From an uncultured Fretibacterium sp. (GTDB lineage: Bacteria; Synergistota; Synergistia; Synergistales; Aminobacteriaceae): 14,760 bases of DNA. Position 1 is the stretch's first letter. Each line of letters starts with the position of its first letter. The position numbers were made by a program, and so were the translations under genes. Location: the NCBI GenBank assembly GCA_905373185.1, contig CAJPSE010000017.1, positions 1 through 14,760 on the forward strand, given 5' to 3'. Shown piece by piece: positions 1 through 6,850 of the stretch. The notes under the pieces are model-generated. The model worked only from the letters and a program-made list of their open reading frames with translations, was not told the DNA's origin and searched no databases.

Positions 1-589
1 AATCCGATCCGTCGACCACCCCCTTGCGCGTCATGGCCCAGGCGCCGCGGCAGCCCTCCTCGCCGGGCTGGAAGATCAGGCGCACGGTCCCACCCAGCAG
101 CCCCTCCCTGGCGATCAGGACCTCGGCCACACCCAGCCCGATGGCCGTGTGGGCGTCGTGTCCGCAGGCGTGCATCAGATGCGGGTTGACGCTGGCGAAC
201 CCCTCCCGAACGGGCCGGTGGTCGGACGAAGCGTCCTCGTCCACCTCCACACAGTCGATGTCGAACCGCAGCGATACGACAGGACCGGGACGTCCGGTGT
301 CCAGTACCGCGACGACCCCGGGATAGCGCCGCATCGCCTCGATCCACGCGGCGTTGCCACCCTGCGTGAGCGCGCGCCCGATGTGCCGGTCGATCTCCCC
401 CTCCGAGGGGCGCCCCATGACCGCGGAGGTCTCCACCGTGTCCAAACCGACCTGGGGCTTGTAGCCCAGACGCTCCAACCGCTCCGCGACCAGCGACGAC
501 GTTCGGAACTCCGTCCAGGCCGCCTCGGGATAACGGTGGAGGTCCCGCCGGATTTCGATCAGATCCCGCTCCAGTTTCCTCCAGTCCAT
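1..589 (-). CDS. AbgA-like M20 amidohydrolase (p-aminobenzoyl-glutamate hydrolase subunit A type), N-terminal part only
   Basis: M20-family zinc peptidase/amidohydrolase. The family hydrolyses N-acyl amino acid amide bonds, and AbgA-type members act on p-aminobenzoyl-glutamate in the cytoplasm. The visible 196 residues carry the M20 signatures in order: SLRFDIDC near 106-113 (metal Asp, D112, in the slot of the usual RADMDA), HACGHDAHTAIGLG at 140-153 (metal His and catalytic Asp region), and FQPGEEGCRGAWAM at 173-186 (catalytic/metal Glu pair E177-E178). The spacing and the segment HRPVREGFASVNPHLMHACGH resemble AbgA more than ordinary HipO-type deacylases. ATG at 587-589 is preceded by a GGAGGTGA Shine-Dalgarno (597-604, minus) with a 7-nt spacer. 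The C-terminal part, including the dimerisation domain, lies outside the window. Hydrolase class is sure; exact substrate is inferred. Confidence 0.88.
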   Translation of the reverse strand, partial: MDWRKLERDLIEIRRDLHRYPEAAWTEFRTSSLVAERLERLGYKPQVGLDTVETSAVMGRPSEGEIDRHIGRALTQGGNAAWIEAMRRYPGVVAVLDTGRPGPVVSLRFDIDCVEVDEDASSDHRPVREGFASVNPHLMHACGHDAHTAIGLGVAEVLIAREGLLGGTVRLIFQPGEEGCRGAWAMTRKGVVDGSD

Positions 590-921
590 TGTGGTGTCAC
601 CTCCCCTCCATACTTTAGCACGACCAGACCCTTTTCTTCCTCGGTCATCCTCCGGGGGACGGATGAAGTCCATCCCCTGTTTGGAAAGAGTACGGAGGGA
701 CACCGGTAAAGGATTCGGGGATGAGGACGGGGGGACGAAGGGAGGACGAAGAAAAAAGAAATATGAAAGGCAGGCCGCCATTTCCTCCGCTTCTTGCTAT
801 AATGAAAAACAAGACGAGTTCAATTTTAGATGGGCCAAAATGGTTTTGGTTCGAATTCAAAATGGATGCGGGAAAACGAGAGCTTGGAAAAACGAGACAA
901 TCCGAAGGGAAGGCCGGTACG
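590..921. other. 332-base divergent intergenic region, AT-richer than its surroundings
   Basis: Gap between the AbgA-like gene (minus) and the PH-domain gene (plus). It holds the AbgA-like ribosome binding site at 597-604, a 7-bp inverted repeat CATCCCC/GGGGATG (671-677 and 717-723), an A-rich purine stretch around 730-770 and the extended -10 at 795-803. The plus-strand reading frame of the PH-domain gene stays open back to an ATG at 721, but that extension is purine-rich, low in complexity and lacks a good ribosome binding site, so I treat it as noncoding. I see no RNA gene here. Confidence 0.5.
795..803 (+). promoter_or_regulatory. Extended -10 promoter candidate for the PH-domain gene
   Basis: TGCTATAAT: a perfect TATAAT at 798-803 with a TG one base upstream (TGN extended -10). 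No recognisable -35 sits 16-18 bp upstream, which is common for extended -10 promoters. It would give a leader of roughly 110 nt before the ATG at 922. Confidence 0.5.
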
Positions 922-1446
922 ATGAACAAGGAAATACAGAACAAGGAAGCGCAGAGCAAGGAAGAATATGTCTACAAGCCCGCATGGAGGAGCTTCTGTC
1001 TGCACATCGCGGCGATGGTCGCCTGTTTTGTGCTGGTCGTCTTCGTCTCGCTCGAGGTCTCCATGGATGCCGCCTATCAGAAAGCCCTATGGGGATTTTT
1101 CGTCCTGTTTATCCTTGCCACCTTCGGCGACATGTTCTTCAAACGCCTGGGGGCCACGCTGATTGTCCGATTCGACGAGGTTGCCTTTGAGAAGGGCATC
1201 CTGAAGCGGGATTCCATAGAGATAGGGATGCGCAACATCAGGACCGTCCAAGTGACACAGAGGCTCATGCAGCGCCTTCTTAACGTCGGGGACATCGCCA
1301 TCGCCTCATCCGGAACCGACGTCTACGAGATCCGCGTCGCCAACATGCCCTCCCCTCACGATATCCGCAACCAGATCCAGGAGCGTGCGCGCGTCGAGGA
1401 CAAGCAGCAGGCGAACGGGGCGAGCGGAGAGAAGGCTGGGGCGTAG
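922..1446 (+). CDS. Small membrane protein with bacterial PH-like domain (YdbS/DUF304, bPH2 type)
   Basis: Predicted 174-residue inner-membrane protein of unknown role. Two hydrophobic helices (about residues 24-45 and 53-73) are followed by a cytoplasmic beta-rich region of about 80 residues (75-155). In it, TLIVRFDEVAFEKGILKRDSIEIGMRNIRTVQVTQ-type strands and the ending SSGTDVYEIRVANMPSPHDIRNQI match the usual bPH2 pattern (quoted in part; key elements are the IRTV strand and the MPSPHDI helix start). The C-tail is charged and probably disordered. I chose ATG 922 because it has a purine-rich AGGGAAGG stretch upstream and starts just before the first membrane helix, like other family members; the frame extends upstream to 721. 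It stands alone, convergent with the broken regulator. Family call is fairly firm; function is not known. Confidence 0.75.
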   Translation: MNKEIQNKEAQSKEEYVYKPAWRSFCLHIAAMVACFVLVVFVSLEVSMDAAYQKALWGFFVLFILATFGDMFFKRLGATLIVRFDEVAFEKGILKRDSIEIGMRNIRTVQVTQRLMQRLLNVGDIAIASSGTDVYEIRVANMPSPHDIRNQIQERARVEDKQQANGASGEKAGA

Positions 1447-1506
1447 CCTCAGGATCGCCGGTCCAGCCGCCGTTTGGAACGGACGTCGCCGGACAGGAGT
1501 ACGAGA

Positions 1507-1539
1507 CGAAGCCCGGGGCCGCGCAGGCCCCGGGCTTCG
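1507..1539. terminator. Strong GC-rich hairpin between convergent genes, probable bidirectional terminator
   Basis: Perfect inverted repeat with 14-bp arms (1507-1520 and 1526-1539, arms beginning CGAAGCCCGGGGCC) and a 5-nt loop. It lies between the end of the PH-domain gene (1446) and the end of the broken merR-type gene (1583). There is no clear T-tract on either side, so intrinsic termination is inferred from position and stem strength only. Confidence 0.55.
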
Positions 1540-1582
1540 AGCAATCGGACGGACCGGGTGCTTGCAGGGAACGCCCCTGCCG

Positions 1583-2117
1583 TCACGCCTTCCGCACCGG
1601 CCATTGCACCTCGGTGAGCAGCTCCTCTGGCGGGACCTCGTGGGGGCTGTTCAGATAGACGTTCCGCGCACCGTCGGATCCCGCCACGGGCTCGTAGCCG
1701 TTCTCCTCCATCCAGTGCCGCAGCGCGGTGTAGGCGCCCTCCAGCTGGTCGTAGGGCCCCTTGTGCAGGGTGCAGGCCATCGCTCCGCCCGGCACCGTGC
1801 GGACCTTCAGCCGGTCCGTGTCCGGGACGGGGTTCGCGTTCCTGGAGCACCTGGCGGTGCCGGTCGAGAAAGGCGGCGATCGCATCGGCGTCCTGTGTGC
1901 CCAGGAAGGCGCGAATTTCCTCCAGGGGTACGTCCAGTTCCCTCAGGCGTCGGATGCGCAGGGCCTCCACGAACTGTCCCGCGGAGTAGTGGCGGTACCC
2001 CGTCGCCTCGTCCACCCAGACGGGCCTCAGGATGCCCTTCTCGTCGTAGAAGCGCAGCGCCTTCACCGAGAGCCTCGTCGCCCTGGAGAACTCCCCGATC
2101 GTCAGCAGATTTCCCAT
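1583..2117 (-). pseudogene. MerR-family regulator with GyrI-like effector domain, broken by frameshift and apparent internal deletion
   Basis: The first 95 codons (2117 down to about 1833) encode a clear MerR DNA-binding domain: LLTIGEFSRATRLSVKALRF helix-turn-helix, YDEKGIL, GYRHYSAGQF wing and the start of the dimerisation helix (FLDRHRQVLQERE). The homology then continues in another frame from about 1834 to the TGA at 1583-1585. Those 83 residues (NPVPDTDRLKVRTVPGG, HKGPYDQLEGAY, WMEENGYEP, VYLNSPHEVPPEELLTEVQW) are the second half of a GyrI-like drug-binding domain, as in BmrR/BltR relatives. The rest of the coiled coil and the first GyrI half are absent, so more than a single-base error is needed to explain it. 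Without the frame change, translation would run on as an aberrant, Arg/Gly/Pro-rich tail to about 1449. ATG 2115-2117 has a GAGGAGGAGA Shine-Dalgarno. Confidence 0.72.
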
Positions 2118-2165
2118 GAATCTCCTCCTCCCTTCGCGTCCCGCCCTGATCCTCCGGCGTGGACC

Positions 2166-2196
2166 ATCATAGGACCTCCCCCAGGGGGAGGGTCAA
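2166..2196 (-). promoter_or_regulatory. MerR-type promoter/operator with 19-bp spacer
   Basis: On the minus strand a -35 TTGACC (2191-2196) and a -10 TATGAT (2166-2171) are separated by 19 bp, the over-long spacing typical of MerR-regulated promoters. The spacer is filled by a perfect inverted repeat CCTCCCCC-A-GGGGGAGG (2175-2191, 8+1+8). It reads toward the broken MerR gene, so it is presumably the autoregulatory promoter; the operator is intact although the regulator is not. Confidence 0.8.
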
Positions 2197-2217
2197 GCTC
2201 ACGGACCTCCCCTGTAG

Positions 2218-2223
2218 TATACT
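2218..2223 (+). promoter_or_regulatory. Possible -10 for the ATPase/TOPRIM operon
   Basis: TATACT on the plus strand, about 80 nt upstream of the ATPase ATG. No good -35 is visible. Just upstream, GGACCTCCCC at 2203-2212 repeats the same 10-mer that forms one arm of the MerR operator (2172-2181), which would allow cross-regulation. Weak evidence. Confidence 0.3.
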
Positions 2224-2304
2224 CGACAGGAGAACGGAGGTTGGACTGCAGGGCGCGGGCTCGAGGCTCTGCGGGGCTCGTGCGAAGGGCACTGGGGGAA
2301 TACG

Positions 2305-3501
2305 ATGATCAAGATCGAGAAGATTTGCCTGCGAAACTTCAAGACCTACAAGAACGCGGAGATGTCGAACGTTCCGCGGTTTTGCGTGGTGGTCGGGGCG
2401 AACGGTTCCGGGAAGAGCACCCTCTTCGACGTATTCGGCTTCCTCTGGGATTGCCTGACGTTCAACGTTACCCGAGCCCTTCGGACTCGGGGCGGGTTTC
2501 ACGAGGTAGTCTCGCGCGGAGCCGACGGGGAGAACCTTTCCATCGAGATGCAGTATCGCATGCCGATCACGGGGAGGGAGCGCCTGGTGACGTACAGCCT
2601 GGAGATCGGGCTCGAGGGGAAATCGCCATGCATCGTGCGCGAGGTCCTGCGCTACAAAAGGGGGGCCCATGGGTCGCCCTTCCACTTCCTGGACTTCTCC
2701 AACGGCGTCGGGGAAGCGGTCACGAACGAGGAGGATTTCGACAAGACGGACGAGGAACTGACGAAGGAGAGACAGGACCTGGGACAGCGGGACATCCTCG
2801 CCGTCAAGGGGTTGGGACAGTTCCAGAGGTTCAGGGCGGCCAACGAACTGCGTCGGTTGATCGAAAACTGGCACGTCTCGGATTTTCACGTCAGTATGGC
2901 CCGCGGCGTCAAGGAGGCGGTTGGGGACGCCGAGCACCTCTCGGTCACGGGGGACAACCTCCAACAGGTCGCAAAAAACCTGCATGATTCCTATCCGGAG
3001 GTTTTTCAAAGCATCCTCCGGAAGATGCGGGAGCGGGTCCCGGGCGTGTGCGACATCGAGACCGAGGACACGCTTGACGGAAGGCTGCTGCTGAAGTTCA
3101 GGAACGACACCTTCGAGGACCCCTTTATCGATAAGTTCGTCTCCGATGGGACCATCAAGATGTTCGCCTACCTCGTCCTGCTGCACGATCCCCAGCCGCA
3201 TCCCTTTTTATGCGTCGAGGAGCCGGAGAATCAGCTTTACCCCAAACTTCTGTCCGCACTTGCGGAGGAGTTTCGCGAATACGCCCTGAGGGGGGGACAG
3301 GTATTCGTGTCCACGCATTCCCCGGATTTCCTGAATGCCATCGAGGTGGACGAGGTCTTCTGGTTGGAGAAGAACGAGGCCGGGTTCACCGACATCCGAC
3401 GCGCCAGCGACGACCCCCAGATTGTGGACTATATGAAGGATGGGGACCAGATGGGATACCTCTGGAAGCAGGGACTCTTTGGCAAGGCGGATCCCCGATG
3501 A
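2305..3501 (+). CDS. AAA/ABC-type ATPase of the OLD/RecF-like (AAA_15/AAA_21) group
   Basis: 398-residue soluble P-loop ATPase. Visible motifs are the N-terminal IKIEKICLRNFKTYKNAEM strand-turn typical of RecF/OLD proteins, Walker A GANGSGKST (31-39), a degenerate ABC-signature position near 280-287 (SDGTIKMF), Walker B FLCVEEPENQL (301-311, catalytic Glu E305/E306) and an H-loop STHSPDFL (336-343). The insertion between Walker A and the signature (about 60-270) is charged and helical. ATG 2305 follows a GGGGGA stretch. The stop overlaps the next start by 4 bases (ATGA at 3498-3501), so the two products are translationally coupled and probably form a complex. In known two-gene systems such an ATPase senses or loads DNA and controls a TOPRIM partner; that role here is inferred. 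Confidence 0.86.
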   Translation: MIKIEKICLRNFKTYKNAEMSNVPRFCVVVGANGSGKSTLFDVFGFLWDCLTFNVTRALRTRGGFHEVVSRGADGENLSIEMQYRMPITGRERLVTYSLEIGLEGKSPCIVREVLRYKRGAHGSPFHFLDFSNGVGEAVTNEEDFDKTDEELTKERQDLGQRDILAVKGLGQFQRFRAANELRRLIENWHVSDFHVSMARGVKEAVGDAEHLSVTGDNLQQVAKNLHDSYPEVFQSILRKMRERVPGVCDIETEDTLDGRLLLKFRNDTFEDPFIDKFVSDGTIKMFAYLVLLHDPQPHPFLCVEEPENQLYPKLLSALAEEFREYALRGGQVFVSTHSPDFLNAIEVDEVFWLEKNEAGFTDIRRASDDPQIVDYMKDGDQMGYLWKQGLFGKADPR

Positions 3502-4061
3502 GCACTCTTGTCTGCCTTTTGGAGGAGCGCTCGGCGGAGGCGATGCTTCGGGGCATTCTACCGCACCTCATCCCGGAGGACTGCGAAACCGTTTACATCC
3601 CCTTCGAGGGCAAACAGGATCTGGAAAAGCAGCTGGTGAGGAAAATCCGGCTGTGGAGAAAGCCCGACACGTGGTTCCTCGTCCTGAGGGATCAGGATGC
3701 GGGAGATTGCATTGCCGTCAAACAAAACCTGCAGGAGCTCGTCAGGAGGACGGGGAAGGAGGACCGCACCCTCATCCGGATAGCCTGTCACGAGCTCGAG
3801 AGCTTCTACCTTGGCGACCTGCGCGCCGTTGAGGAGGGGCTGGGCCTGTCCGGCCTGGCGGACCGTCAGAAACGAAAAAAATACAGGATGCCGGATGCCC
3901 TGTCCAACGCATGCCAGGAGCTCAGGAAGCTGACACAAGAAAGCTATCAGAAGCTGAGCGGCTCGGAGCGGATAGCCCCCTGCCTCAGAGTGGACGGAAG
4001 CAATCGTTCGGCCAGCTTCAACGCCCTGGTCCAGGGGATCGGACGGATGTTCTCCCGCTGA
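3498..4061 (+). CDS. DUF4276-type protein, TOPRIM-like partner of the upstream ATPase
   Basis: 187-residue protein encoded directly after the ATPase with an ATGA overlap and only a weak ribosome binding site, which implies translational coupling. The fold signals are TOPRIM-like: an acidic strand-end LLEERSAEAML (E9/E10, 7-17), then FLVLRDQDAGDC (60-71) with the DxD pair D65/D67, then ACHELESFYLGD (97-108), a motif I associate with DUF4276. A basic patch (QKRKKYR, 124-130) and the conserved-looking SGSERIAPCLRVDGSN region (154-169) follow. TOPRIM domains use such Glu plus DxD residues to bind Mg2+ for nuclease chemistry. Paired with OLD-like ATPases (class 2 OLD, PARIS AriA/AriB style) they act in defence. 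I infer a nuclease or related effector; activity is untested. Confidence 0.72.
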   Translation: MSTLVCLLEERSAEAMLRGILPHLIPEDCETVYIPFEGKQDLEKQLVRKIRLWRKPDTWFLVLRDQDAGDCIAVKQNLQELVRRTGKEDRTLIRIACHELESFYLGDLRAVEEGLGLSGLADRQKRKKYRMPDALSNACQELRKLTQESYQKLSGSERIAPCLRVDGSNRSASFNALVQGIGRMFSR

Positions 4062-4142
4062 TCCGGTCCGGGGGGCGCCTGAGAAAACTGATTCAGTCCG
4101 TGAGGCCCCCCGTGTGGTGTCTCGACTTGCCTGTCCAAATCC

Positions 4143-5336
4143 TTATTCGAACGTCCCCCTGACTGACACGCTGCCGTCCTTCATCATCACACGGCCCTTC
4201 GCCACCACGTGACGCAGGGCGTTTCGGTCGTCCAGGACCAGGATGTCGGCGTCGCGGCCTCTCTCGATACGCCCCTTGTGCGGCAGGGAGAGCTGGTCGG
4301 CTACGTGGCTCGTCGCCATGCCGATAGCCTTCTCCGGACCAACCTCGGGGTCCTCCATCAACTCCAGGATGCAGTCCAGAACGGACTCGATGGGGCCGAT
4401 GCCCATGCCTGTCAATTTGCCCTCCGCGTCGAAGCGCGGCATGCTGCCGTTGCCGTCGGAGCTCAGGGTGATGCGTTCGGGGCACACGCCGCCGGACAGC
4501 AGGTGTTTTACGGCGCGATGCGTCGGAATGCCGAAGACAGGTTTTTCCCCAGGCGCCGCGGTGAGGTCGAGGTTTCCGCCCCGAAGCCCGTATTCCACGG
4601 CCTTCTCCAGGAGCGCTTCACTGCGCGAGACGTGGGTGGGGGCGAACTGCGCCAAGGGGATGTCCGTCCCATCGACGGCCGCGAGCAGCGGCTCGAAGGC
4701 CGGAGCTTCCGATCCCATATGGACACAGACCGTCCCGGCCTTGCCGGCGAGCATTCCTCCGACGCGGGCCTCCGAGACCGCGCGGCGCAGTTCGTCGACC
4801 GTGGGATGCGCGCTGCGGTGGTCCGAGAGGGCGATCTTGAGCCCGATCACCTTGTCGATCAGACAAAGGTCGTCCATCACGCCGCCCGTCAGAGTCGGGG
4901 AGGGAAGGGCATAGCTGCCCGTCAGTATCCAGGTGCTCAGTCCCTCCTCCTCCAGCCCACGAGCCTTCATCAGGAGGTCGCGCAGGCCCCGGCAGGTTCC
5001 GTCGGTCCCCGTGAGCCCGACCGCCGAGGTCACCCCGGCTCGGATGAATGCGGAGAGCTGGAGCGGTGGAGTGCGGTATCGGGGGCCTCCCTCGCCGCCC
5101 GCGCCGTTGAAGTGCACGTGGCGATCGATGATGCCGGGCAATACCTTTCCCCCCTCTGCGTCGAGCACCGTCACCTTGGGGCAGAGTCGCTCCAGGTGGA
5201 GCCTCAAGTCTTTGGCGGACCCGGCGGGATGGATGCCGGAGATTTTGCCCCCAACGACCGAGACCGTCCTCGGCCCGAGGGGGGCCGGGGAGAACAGGTC
5301 CGCGTTTTCGATCAGCAGCAACGATAAATTGGACAT
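4143..5336 (-). CDS. iadA: Isoaspartyl dipeptidase (beta-aspartyl dipeptidase)
   Basis: Cytoplasmic binuclear-zinc amidohydrolase that cleaves isoaspartyl (beta-Asp) dipeptides arising from damaged proteins or diet peptides. Its 397 residues compare with about 390 for the E. coli enzyme. All metal-site residues are visible in order: HVH (H73, H75), the lysine expected to be carboxylated in GLKIALSDHRSAHPT (K167), H206 in VCVHMGSE, H235 in APTHVSRS and D294 in SSDGNGSMP. The spacing agrees with the E. coli enzyme. The N-terminal composite beta domain and a C-terminal GRIERGRDADILVLDD closing strand are present. ATG at 5334-5336 has an AAGGAGG Shine-Dalgarno (5344-5350) with a 7-nt spacer. It is monocistronic, divergent from the exported coiled-coil gene. 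No defects seen. Confidence 0.95.
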   Translation of the reverse strand: MSNLSLLLIENADLFSPAPLGPRTVSVVGGKISGIHPAGSAKDLRLHLERLCPKVTVLDAEGGKVLPGIIDRHVHFNGAGGEGGPRYRTPPLQLSAFIRAGVTSAVGLTGTDGTCRGLRDLLMKARGLEEEGLSTWILTGSYALPSPTLTGGVMDDLCLIDKVIGLKIALSDHRSAHPTVDELRRAVSEARVGGMLAGKAGTVCVHMGSEAPAFEPLLAAVDGTDIPLAQFAPTHVSRSEALLEKAVEYGLRGGNLDLTAAPGEKPVFGIPTHRAVKHLLSGGVCPERITLSSDGNGSMPRFDAEGKLTGMGIGPIESVLDCILELMEDPEVGPEKAIGMATSHVADQLSLPHKGRIERGRDADILVLDDRNALRHVVAKGRVMMKDGSVSVRGTFE

Positions 5337-5452
5337 GACGATGCCTCCTTCCGCTATGCCACGGTACGGGCGACAGCGGAAACTATGATATCATTTCGCC
5401 GGAAGGTCTTTGACGACCTGACGATTCGTCGTCTTTGGAGGAGGTGTTCCGC
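5337..5452. promoter_or_regulatory. Divergent promoter region between iadA and the coiled-coil protein
   Basis: Contains overlapping -10-like hexamers in the sequence around 5384-5390: TATGAT on the plus strand (5384-5389) and TATCAT on the minus strand (5385-5390). It also holds a small palindrome GACGATTCGTC (5420-5430) inside a wider GACGAC/GTCGTC inverted repeat (5412-5417 and 5428-5433). No convincing -35 elements were found, so the exact promoters are uncertain. Confidence 0.3.
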
Positions 5453-6679
5453 GTGGTGCCGCATGGGGTGAGCTTTCCGGGCCTTCGTGAAAAAAACTGG
5501 GGGTATGCTTCAAAAAACAGGAGGTCGACGGTTGCGGGAGGGCGCGTCGCGATAACGCTTGCCGCTTTGTTCCTTTTGTCCGCGTCGTCGGTCTTTGCCG
5601 CGTCGGAGGACTCCCTGCCGTCCTATCTGGTCGAGAAGTGGGGCAGCCTGACCGAGACGTTGTCGGACGCCCTGTCCCTGAGGGACAAACAGGAGACGCT
5701 GCCGGCGTCCTCGTGGTTCGGCGCGGACCGGACCAGCAACGCCCGAAAGATCGACGAGCTGCTGGATCGGGCCCTGGAGATACTGGCCCAGGGGCGGGCC
5801 GGAGACCTGCGGCGTCAGGCCCTGGAGCTGCGGGCGGAGATCCCGAAACTGCGTCTGGAGGCGGACGGGCTTCGGAATCAGCGCATCTCGGCCCCGGAGA
5901 GCTCGCGCCTGCCCTGGGTCAGGACGCGGGCGAAAATAGACGAACGGCTCTCCGAGCTGGAGGGGGAGATCGCCGACAGGGAGCGGGCCCTTTCGGCGGT
6001 CAATGCGCAGCTCGCCGAGGCGCTCCGCGGGCTGGGGCTTCAGCTGGACGACCGGCAGATAGACATTTTGCTGAGCTCCGTGACGGGGGACGACCTGCTG
6101 CAGAACGCCGTGGTCTTCTCCAACGTCAGGGCGATGGTCGAGAAGCTGGCGGAGCTCTCTCGGGAGGACCGGGACAATCTGGAGATCAACCGCCGCTACA
6201 GCGGCCTGTATCTGGTGCTGAACGACCTGCTGATCCATACTCAGGAGGAGCTGGTGCGGAGAATAGACGGGGAGTACAAGCCGCGGCTCGGCGAAATTGG
6301 GAGGGAGGCCGAGGCGCTGCGCAAGGAGGCCCTGGCCAAGGCCTCCCAGGCGGGCTACTCGGACTCGCAGAAAAAGTCCTTCGCCCTCAACGCGGAGTCC
6401 AACGCCATGACGCTGCGCGTCGCCGAACTGTACACGCAGCTGCTGGATTCGCAGCACAGGGGGATCCTGGACAACCTGGCCGACCTGCGGCGCAGCCGCG
6501 ACCTGGCCGAGAACACCTATCGGACGGTGCGGAGCTCCGGTGACCTGCGGAACCTCATCCGCTCGGGCCTCGAGCTGTTCGACTCCATCCACGCGCTCTC
6601 CATGCCGGAGATCCTTCCTTTCGAGAACGAGGCGATCCGGCGGGAGTTCGATGAGATCAACAAGCGCCTCAGGCACTGA
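5453..6679 (+). CDS. Exported coiled-coil protein of unknown function
   Basis: 408 residues with no enzyme motif that I recognise. An unusually long basic n-region (about 30 residues) precedes a hydrophobic core VAITLAALFLLSAS and a likely signal-peptidase site VFA-AS near residue 49, so the mature protein should be periplasmic or envelope-associated. The rest is almost entirely helical and charged, with heptad-like stretches (about 105-190 and 270-330). It includes conserved-looking blocks GLQLDDRQIDILLSSVTGDD, NLEINRRYSGLYLVLNDLL and MPEILPFENEAIRREFDEI. Uncharacterised exported proteins of other Gram-negative bacteria show similar blocks, from memory. GTG 5453 is chosen because GGAGGAGGTG (5437-5446) precedes it at ideal spacing; GTG 5456 is nearly as good. 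The frame opens at a TTG (5435) that would sit on the Shine-Dalgarno. Confidence 0.68.
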   Translation: MVPHGVSFPGLREKNWGYASKNRRSTVAGGRVAITLAALFLLSASSVFAASEDSLPSYLVEKWGSLTETLSDALSLRDKQETLPASSWFGADRTSNARKIDELLDRALEILAQGRAGDLRRQALELRAEIPKLRLEADGLRNQRISAPESSRLPWVRTRAKIDERLSELEGEIADRERALSAVNAQLAEALRGLGLQLDDRQIDILLSSVTGDDLLQNAVVFSNVRAMVEKLAELSREDRDNLEINRRYSGLYLVLNDLLIHTQEELVRRIDGEYKPRLGEIGREAEALRKEALAKASQAGYSDSQKKSFALNAESNAMTLRVAELYTQLLDSQHRGILDNLADLRRSRDLAENTYRTVRSSGDLRNLIRSGLELFDSIHALSMPEILPFENEAIRREFDEINKRLRH

Positions 6680-6705
6680 GGCCCAGTGGCCCGGAGAGGG
6701 AGGGA

Positions 6706-6850
6706 CCGGTCGTCTGCTAAGCAGGCAACCGCCTTCCGTGAGGCGGTCAGCCTCGCGGGGCGTGTTGATTGCTTACGTCGAGGCGAAGCCCCGTGGCTTC
6801 GCTTCGACGCAGTGAGGTGCTACAGTTTTTACCAGGGCCGGTCGTCTGCT
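6706..6850. repeat. Hairpin-containing spacer element bounded by 13-bp direct repeats
   Basis: CCGGTCGTCTGCT occurs at 6706-6718 and again at 6838-6850, the second copy ending on the first base of the adenine deaminase stop codon complement. Between the copies are two inverted repeats: ACCGCCT/AGGCGGT (6728-6734, 6741-6747) and a 15-bp stem (6776-6790, 6795-6809) with a CCGT loop and one G/T position. The arrangement is compatible with a small inserted element and target duplication, or with a local duplication. It also separates two convergent genes. Confidence 0.5.
6776..6830 (+). terminator. Probable terminator downstream of the exported coiled-coil gene
   Basis: The 15-bp stem-loop at 6776-6809 lies about 100 nt past the stop at 6679 and is followed, after 16 nt, by TTTTT at 6826-6830. 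The T-tract is too distant for a textbook intrinsic terminator. The hairpin's place between convergent genes makes a termination role plausible for either strand. Confidence 0.35.

Noticed and set aside
721..921. N-terminal extension of the PH-domain protein to an upstream ATG
   Set aside because: Low-complexity, purine-rich, contains a strong promoter-like TATAAT inside it and lacks a good ribosome binding site; ATG 922 fits the family start.
2167..3201. Minus-strand open frame opposite the AAA ATPase
   Set aside because: It runs through the MerR operator and lies antisense to a clear P-loop ATPase; no motifs or start signal.
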